From Carnegiea gigantea (taxonomy: Eukaryota; Streptophyta; Magnoliopsida; Caryophyllales; Cactaceae), in assembly GCA_029747015.1 (NCBI GenBank), contig JAKOGI010000180.1, forward strand, positions 277,001 to 341,000: a stretch of DNA of 64,000 nt, read 5' to 3'. This document shows positions 56,690 through 64,000 of this stretch, in pieces. The notes beneath the pieces were generated by a model. That model was given only the letters and a program-made list of their open reading frames with translations. It made no database searches and had not been told where the DNA came from. The translations under genes were made by a program, and so were the position numbers. Every line of letters starts with the position of its first letter. Within the stretch, counting starts at the first letter, position 1.

Positions 56690-58215
56690 TTTCCGCAAGC
56701 GCATAGTTTATCGTTGTACGAATTACGGGTATCGTCCTCAGGGATGATTGCGAAATTAGACTACTTCTTAACTAAATTAAAACTAGATGCTAAATTAACT
56801 TAGTATCATGATTAGAGATTCCACAAATTAATAGATTAAATAAACAAAATTGATTTTTGAAATTGCAGACCATTCTCTTTGTAAAATAAGGAGTACCAAA
56901 CTATTATGCATTTGAACACACCAACACCTAGCTGCAATTATCGATGAAACTTGAAAATTGAAGAAAAAATGAAAAACTATTGTGCAGACCATATTTCATG
57001 AACTTGAAAACTGGAGGTAGGGGACACGACACAGAAGAGAACGAAGCAGAGCAAAGCAATGAAACTTCAATGCCAATCCGAACATTTGGATTAACAGCAC
57101 CGGAAACTAAATCTTGAAAGCTTAATTTGAATTCAACAAACTCAGGTTCAATAACATGAAATTGATGAAACTAAAACCTAGATTTGAAATTGAAATAAAA
57201 AATGAAACCGAAAACTGAAACTACAGTTCCAACTCGAGTTTGAAACCCATAATTTGAATGAAATTAAAGCTATGCTAATCTCTACTCTACGCTAATCTGA
57301 ATGCTCTCTACTCTATTCTACCCGAACTTCATGCTAGTTGCTCTGCCATTTGAGCCTTCTTTGAAGCTCCAGAAGTCGCCCCCTCGGTTGCCTTCATTGA
57401 CTCCTTGTAATCGAAGGATTAATGGTGGTGATGATGATGGAAAATAAATGAGGAGAGAGAAAGAGAATGAGCAACGGTTATGGTGAGGGAGAGGAAGAGC
57501 CACTGGCGCTCTGTTCGTGGCTACGGTTTTTGGGCAGGAGGGAATGAAAGAGGAAGAAGAAGAGAATGGGGAGGGGCTGCGAGTCACGTGCCAAGCACGT
57601 GATCAATTAAGTGAAATAGGGGAGAGAGAGAGTTGGGGCAACGGGACTGGGCCAGGGAAAAGGGAAAGAAGGATGGACCGGCCCAAGGGAAGAAAAGAAA
57701 GGAAAAGAAAAAGAAGGAGAGAAAGAGTAGGGAAGGCGGGCTGAGGTGTGAAGTGGGCCTGGCCCACGCGTGAGAGGAAGGTGGGGAAGAAAAAGAGGGA
57801 GGAGGAGGCGCCTGGGCTGGTCTGATAGGCTCGAAAAATTGGGCCGGGAGCAAGGAGATAAGGAACTGTGCTGGCCCAGTACCCGAATAAAGAGAGGAGA
57901 GGAGAAAAGGAGTTGGTTTGGGCTTGGCAGATTGGGCTTCTGTCTAGCAGCTTCTTTTTCTTCTCTCTTCTTGGTCCAATTCCTTATTTAAGTTCATTAT
58001 TTATTTCTTTCTCATGTATTACTACAAAATAAACAAATACATGTTAAAATCCTAATTCAATACTTTACTTCGAACAAATATTAGATAATAAAGGGTATAA
58101 AAATATCATATTTTCAGACTGAACAATTTATATTCAATGAATTTCTTAATTTTGTAATTTTAAATTTGGTATTTAAATTTCTAATATTGTTGTTATTTTT
58201 TTGTATAGAAATTGG
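56690..58215. mobile_element. LTR-element-derived non-coding insert
   Basis: Begins near CCGCAAGCGCATAGTTTATC and GGGTATCGTCCTCAGGGATG, text common in non-coding parts of plant LTR elements. It carries a GC- and purine-rich block (57320-57960). The proline- and arginine-rich frames on both strands are composition artefacts. Ends are approximate and no LTR pair was resolved. Confidence 0.35.
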
Positions 58216-58938
58216 AGGTGCTCGTACTCAAGGAAGAAGTGAAGAAAATTGTGAGTGTGAATTATTTTAATGAGATATTTAGTTATGTATTAGTGTATAT
58301 GTTATAGTTACCTACAAAATTTAATATAATTAATTTAAATATGTTTGCTTATGTTATTGAAGTATAATTATGTTTTCGTATTTTAGTTTACGTGTATGTA
58401 ATTTTAGTGATATGATTTTGTGAAATTAATTTTTTTATTTGTTGACGTGTTATTGAAAGTAATATGATCTGGTTATTTAAGTGCTGCCATCTTAGTTAAA
58501 ATAATTTAGTTTGTAAGCTTTGAAAGGATCATTAAAATGTTTGAAATATTTTATATCTTTAAAAAAAATTAAACTAAAGTTGGTCAAACGATAATGAATT
58601 TTACAAAAATGAGTTGGCATGTTAGTAAACATGACATGAATGTGTGGATTGATTTTATAGTAAACATTATGGCTAATATTAATATTTTAAGTTTTGGCAT
58701 ATAGCAAAAATAATGTATTAGATATGGTATGTTAGTCAATTTTTTTGAAATAGTTGATAAAGTTAAAAATGATAAGTGAAGTTTATAAATATGTTGGTAT
58801 GTTTGAATATATAACTATATTAGATATGAATGCAAAAATTTGAGGTTTGGTAACAAAAATTAATATGATTTGATTCATGAAATATAATTTTGAATATGAT
58901 GATATATTTATATGTTAATGTGATTATGTGTTACTATA
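58216..58938. other. AT-rich spacer before the copia element
   Basis: No gene or repeat boundary recognised up to the LTR start at 58939. Confidence 0.5.
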
Positions 58939-59296
58939 TGTTGACCAGTAACGGTCACAAATAAATGACCATAAGTGCATATTTGATTCTGTAGTTATAA
59001 TAGGATTAATTATGTATTAATCAGCCTTAATCACCCCGTTAATTTACAGAATCTGTTTTGAGGCTTTTATAAATAGAGGATGGACTAAGGAGATAGATCA
59101 TCTGTCTAAGCAACAAACTCTCCCAGATCTAATACTCTCTATCCTTCTCTTCACACAAACCTAGCCATCTCAGTGGGTTCGGTTTTGAGCGTGAAACATC
59201 TGGTGACTCTAGTAGCCACCTGTTCGTGGGCAGACATCTAGCAGGCTAAAGTTCTGAGCAAACTTCCGCATCCAGGTAATCCTAAACTTTCCAACA
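58939..59296 (+). repeat. Copia 5' LTR (358 bp)
   Basis: Starts TGTTGACCAGTAACGG and ends TTTCCAACA, giving TGTTG/CAACA inverted ends. A TATA box TTATAAATAGAGG lies at about 59067-59079, followed by a pyrimidine-rich leader. The end is fixed by the primer-binding site one base later. Confidence 0.75.
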
Positions 59297-59297
59297 A

Positions 59298-59308
59298 TGG
59301 TATCAGAG
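59298..59308 (+). other. Copia primer-binding site (tRNA-iMet type)
   Basis: TGGTATCAGAG matches the complement of the 3' end of plant initiator methionine tRNA; the following base differs from the usual C. It sits one base after the LTR. Confidence 0.8.
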
Positions 59309-60977
59309 TTTTCCCGTTTAGATTCTAGCCTCGAACATATGATTATGATCATGAATTAGCTATATGAAAGTAGAAAATGAATCTAGAAAATATGCTTAAA
59401 TGCGATACATTCTGCTAGCAGGCACATGAATCGATTAAAATTCTAGATCATAGATTTCTGTGTGAAATGAGTAAAACAGAGTATAAGCTAATCTATGTTC
59501 TAATTTTATACGAAGATTCATGCTATTTTAACCCAAAAAAAAAATACGTTTAAGTATAAATCATGTTGTGAGAATGATAGATGTATGCATGATTTCTAGT
59601 CAAATTGAATCATTCTAGAGTCATGTTATTCGGATAAAAACATGCCCATGAAATTCATGTTTCTAATGCCTTTATGTGCAACTCTGATGAAGCGCGAATC
59701 CAGAGTACCGAGACCCAAAGATTTGGACCTAGAAAGCCCCACATGCCCTCTACTGCCTCATCAATCTAGGACCCAAACCAACACAAAAAAAAGGAAAAAG
59801 GAAAACCAGAAAGGACTTACCTTGACCTATCATAATCGCCAGGAAGGGCGGCGCATGTGAGTCACGCGTCGCCTCCAAAAACCTTTTTTTGTTGGTTTTC
59901 TTCCCCCCAATGCCCTTAACCTCCTCAGATCTGCTTATCCCAGCACAGAACCACGAAAAACAACACCATCAAAGCTGCGCATGGCTAACACGCGCCACCA
60001 CAGGGGTAGCGCGTTGCACGAGTAGGGGGCATAAGTCGAATGCTCGGTGGCCGATCTACTCGCTGGCGTGGTTTGTTAGTAGGTTTGGTTGATAGTTGAT
60101 GCCGGGATGCGTTTAGAAGGGCTAGAAAGGGGGGTTCCTCATCTGGGTTGCAGTTTTGGCTAGTGGTTCCCGCGGATTTGAGTCTCAGTGAAGGTGACCG
60201 GTGTCGGAGAAGACACTGATCTAAGGCTAAGGTGGGGTAGAAGAAGGTGGCCATGGCTGTCATGGAGAATGGAGAAGTCGGCTGCGTGCCGAGTTTTAGT
60301 GAGAGAGAGAGAGAGGAGCACCGAAGGCTCGAGAGATGGGGAGCCGAAGAAGGGTTTCATAAAAAGGGGGGTCTTCGGTTATTTGGAGGTTCTCGGCTAT
60401 ATATTTAAATAAAAAAATATTATTTTAGCTGTTTTTGGGCATGTTAATTATGATAGTACAAGTTCCAAATGAAAAGGATGCATGTTCTTAATTCTTGAGA
60501 TGAATTATAATTTTTGAATGCATGAACTTGTAAATGTAACATTAATATGTTTAATGTTCAAATGTTTATTATCGCATGCTCATTACGTATAGATTTGTTT
60601 TATATGTCGAACAATTTATTATTATATTAAATAGTTAATAATAATGAAAATATGAATTTGTTTCATATACCATTTCCAATATGTGATTATGTAAATTAGT
60701 TTTACATAGATCATAACAAATATCTATGTGATGTTTAAATAAATGTTAGTTTGTTTAATATTTTAATTGTTGTTCATATGAATATTTTTATGAAAATATT
60801 GTTGTAATTAAATTATTTAAATTTCTAGTTCATGACTGTATGAGATGATTGTGAGCTTAGCGAAATTTTCGATCATATGACATGAATGATAAAACTTTAA
60901 TAATTTAATTACTTAAGAAAACATGTGCCTTATGTCCCTTTCAATGTAAACTTGTAGATGTGGCAACTAAAAGCGTA
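59309..60977 (+). other. Copia leader with a GC-rich block
   Basis: About 1.7 kb between primer site and gag. The block at about 59690-60380 is much more GC-rich than its surroundings and has GA repeats. Frames here on both strands lack known domains. Confidence 0.5.
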
Positions 60978-63900
60978 ATGATCAGTGAACTTTCCACTAG
61001 TCATAAGTTAGATGGGTCTAACTATGACACATGGAAGCAGAAGATTATCTTCTAAATGAGAGAGACTTGTTGGAATACTTGACGGTAGCTAAGCTTCCGC
61101 CATCTTACAAGGACAAAGATGGTAAGCCTATTGATACTTCTATTGTGCAGTATCAAGAAAGCTTGCAAGCCTACCAAGACTGGTCCAAGAAGGATCGAAG
61201 AGCATGCTTTACCATGTTGTGCTGCATGCACGATGACTTCATTGGGGAATTTGAGGTGTGTCCCACGGCTAAGGGCATGTGCGACCAACTCAAAATCCGA
61301 TTTGGACAAACATTCGAGACAAGGCTTCGTACCTTGCAATTGAAATAGATGCAGTACCAAATGGATACCAGTCGTACCATGACTGAGCATTTACGAATTA
61401 TGAGTGCCATAATTCGTGATCTCAAGGATGCTAGTAAAGAAATTTATGAGGGAGAGCAAGTCCTGAAGGTGATTCGGGCTCTCCCCATGGAATCTCAGCA
61501 TTGGCATAACATCGAAATGGTCTTGACTCATTCAGACCACATAAAGACTTTTGTAGAGATCCAAAGCCACCTCGAAATGGAGGAAGAATGCCTAAAAATG
61601 TTCGGTACTCCAAATGTGGCTCTTGCTGCAAAGGGAATTAGGCCCAAAGGCAACAAGAATGGTCGAGGTCGGCAAGCTAAGAAGGGTTCTCGCCCCCCTC
61701 AGAAAGGTAGGCCAAAGGCTGGGTTTGCTAAGAAGCAAAAGGCCAAAGGCAATGGAGAGAAAAACATAGCATGTGTAAAGTGTTATAATTGTGGTAAGAA
61801 AGGTCACTATACTCGGGATTGTCCTGAGCCTTCGAAGGTACCTTTTTCCACTTATTCTTCTGAATTATATGTTTGTTGCCAAGCATTAGTTACTAACTCA
61901 TTTCCTAATTTAGATTATAGATACAGGAGCAAGCAACCATATAGTTCAGGATAGAGCTGGATTCATAGACTTTCACCGCTATCCGATGGGTTTATAATCT
62001 GTTGTGCTAGAAAACAGCCGTGGCAAGGACGTTCTAGGTGTTGGAACGTACCAGCTTCTATTGCAAGGAGGAAATAAATTGCTCCTTTTTTATGTTCGCT
62101 ATGCACCTGGGGTGCGTGTTTGTCTTTTGTCTTTAGTTTCTCTGATGAAGTCAGGTTTTGGTTTTTGTTCTTGTGATGATGGTTTGGATATTTTGTATGG
62201 TGGCAATGTCTTTGGCCACACAACATTAAAGAATGATTTTCTTGTACTAGACTTGGATGACTGTTACAATAATTCTCTTTCTACTTTTGTCTCACATTTT
62301 GATTCCAATTTAGAATCAATTAAATGGCATGCTAGGCTTGATCATATTGACTAAGATAGGATGAGTAGGCTAGCTAAAAAAGGTCTTTTAGACCAACTCA
62401 CTAAGGTTAAATTGCCTAGATGTGAGTCATGTCTAGTTGGCAAGGCAACCACAAAGCCTTTTGGTAAGGCTTTAAGGGCGTCAAGCCCGCTAAAACTTAT
62501 TCACTCTGATATTTATGGACCTAGGAATCTGAAAGCACGTCATGAGGCGTTCTATTTCCTCACTTTCATGGATGATTATTCTAGATATGGATATGTGTAC
62601 CTATTATCACATCGCTACAAAGCACTTGATGTATTCAAACACTTTGTTGCCGAGGTTGAGACCCAGTTAGATCAGAGAGTTAAGACTCTTCGAACTGATC
62701 GGGGTAGTGAGTACCTCTCACATATGTTCAAATAATTTTGTGAGGAAAAGGGTATGCGAAGACAACTCATGATTCCTAGTACTCCACAACAAAATGGTGT
62801 GGCAGAGCGTAGGAATCGAATATTGCTTGACATGGTCAGGTCAATGATGACATATGCCAATCTCCCAATTAGTTTTTGGGGGGATGCGCTGCTCATAACG
62901 GCTTATATCCTTAACCGTGTGTCTAGTAAGAGCGTATCCACTACCCCATATGAGTAATAGTATGGTAGAAAGCCCTCCTTAGAACATTTACGCTCATAGG
63001 ATTTGGCTGGTTATGTACACAACCCAACTCACAAACATAGAAAACCTGGTCCAAGGGCCATTAAAATGGTGTTCATACAATATCCCGGACATTCTAAGGG
63101 ATATGTTATGTATGGTGAATACCCTAATGGTGGTATGACAGAAGTGGATTCATATAATGTTGAGTTTCTTGAGGATGAGTTCCTAAGTATTAGTAAAATC
63201 AAACAAGACACAGTATTATATGAGTTACCACTAGATGATCAATTATCTCTCGGTGAGGAGGAGGATGATAAGTTATTGTTGACCCAAGAGAATCAATCTG
63301 AGAATGAGGTTCGTCCTTCCTCTCCAGTTCATGAACATAAGGTTAGTCCACTTGTTTAGGATAGTAAAAATGATTCTCTCCCACTTAAGGATTTTATACC
63401 TCTTAGAGATAGGGGGAGGAATACCTCCATGGGTCAGACCAGCACAGGCCCTCTACTTCGAAGAAGTGAGCGTAGAAGAATACCTCGATGATATTTTCAA
63501 ATCAAAGAGGAGATATTCCTGTGCACTGCTTTAGAGATAGAAGAGCCTACCTCTTTTCAAGAGGCTATTGATTCACTAAACCACAAAGAGTGGATGGAAG
63601 CTATAAGGGATGAAATGGACTCTATAGTGAGAAACCAGGTTTGGGAACTTGTTGATCTTCCTCTCCAGCATAAATCGATTGGAAACAAGCAGGTTTTCAA
63701 GATAAAACATCGGGCTGATGGATCAATCGATAAGTTTAAGGCCCGTTTGATGGCAAAGGGATTTACCCATGCAAATTGAAGGGGCAGACTATGAAGAGAC
63801 TTTTTCTCCTATGGTGATAATTGCCTTTATTCGCCTACTTCTGGCCATAGTTGCCCATTTGGATTTAGAGTTGTTCCAAATAGACGTAAAACTGCTTTCT

Positions 63901-64000
63901 TTAATGGAAATCTTGAAGAAGAGATCTACTTGGATCAATCTATTGGTTTTGTATCGAAAGGTCAAGAGGATAAAGTTTGTCATCTTAAAAGATCTATTTA
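60978..64000 (+). pseudogene. Copia gag-pol polyprotein (multiple stops and frameshifts)
   Basis: Gag starts MISELSTSHKLDGSNYDTWK (60978), shifts frame near 61053, has an in-frame TAG at 61346 and includes a zinc knuckle CYNCGKKGHYTRDC (61781-61822). Protease IIDTGASNHIV follows in another frame (active-site DTGA at 61920-61931). Integrase shows the HARLDH and CESCLVGK zinc-binding parts, then LIHSDIYGP, LRTDRGSEY and NGVAERRNR, which supply the D, D and E catalytic residues. Stops occur at about 62352, 62733, 62956, 62998 and 63357. Reverse transcriptase begins at about 63594 (NQVWELVDLP, KARLMAKGF, then FQIDVK after a frameshift) and is cut by the window edge. The lineage within copia was not assigned. 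Confidence 0.85.

Larger units (their letters stand above)
58939..64000 (+). mobile_element. Ty1/copia retrotransposon, broken, cut by the window end
   Basis: 5' LTR 58939-59296, primer-binding site 59298-59308, leader to about 60977, then gag, protease, integrase and the start of reverse transcriptase in copia order (integrase before reverse transcriptase). The 3' part and 3' LTR lie beyond base 64000. Numerous stops and frameshifts show it is inactive. Confidence 0.85.

Noticed and set aside
57318..57991. Proline/serine-rich and arginine-rich frames on both strands
   Set aside because: They come from a GC- and purine-rich block with GA repeats. They have no start context, splice context or known domain.
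1..64000. CRISPR array, bacterial operons, rRNA genes
   Set aside because: No regularly spaced repeats with unique spacers, no ribosome-binding-site-spaced gene strings and no rRNA-like sequence; all genes are plant-type with introns or plant leaders.

Overview
The window is plant nuclear DNA. The evidence is spliced genes with GT-AG introns, two plant housekeeping-type genes, and AT-rich intergenic DNA packed with plant transposon classes. It looks like a eudicot with a repeat-rich genome; the species cannot be named from the sequence. Most of the 64 kb is transposons and their relics.

Genes. (1) A small intronless gene at 212-571 (+) encodes an unrecognised 119-residue Ser-rich protein. 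(2) A five-exon DHHC protein S-acyltransferase gene lies on the minus strand at 6862-16038 (417 aa, intact, 5.7 kb first intron). (3) A short two-exon gene on the minus strand at 24647-24981 ends in a DY...PIHN motif. It is best read as a secreted peptide-hormone precursor of the RGF/GLV/CLEL family. (4) A complete six-exon spliceosomal SmE gene lies at 46889-54584 (+) (88 aa, 6.8 kb third intron).

Transposons, left to right. There is a convergent pair of tRNA-type SINEs (2113-3580), a 5'-truncated RTE-type LINE with a TTG-repeat tail (3642-6050, minus), and a second LINE relic (18310-18905, minus). Helitrons lie at 20344-21949 and 25284-27916. MITEs are numerous: hAT-like ones with TAG...CTA ends and 8-bp target duplications (8743, 16547, 29110, 47668), and others with 3-bp duplications (22433, 23244, 23822, 44315, 45417, 48169, with another nested inside the last). 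At 29759-43983 sits a 14.2 kb Ty3/gypsy composite whose outer LTRs are inverted relative to each other, although its flanks look like one target duplication inside an older hAT MITE. A copia reverse-transcriptase relic (about 51390-51910, minus) lies in SmE intron 3. A Ty1/copia element with a clear 5' LTR, primer-binding site and broken gag-pol runs from 58939 off the right edge.

The genes show no operon-like or pathway relationship. What links them is transposon load: the two long introns are swollen by insertions, and a Helitron begins about 300 bp upstream of the peptide-gene start codon. No CRISPR array, rRNA gene or convincing tRNA gene was seen.
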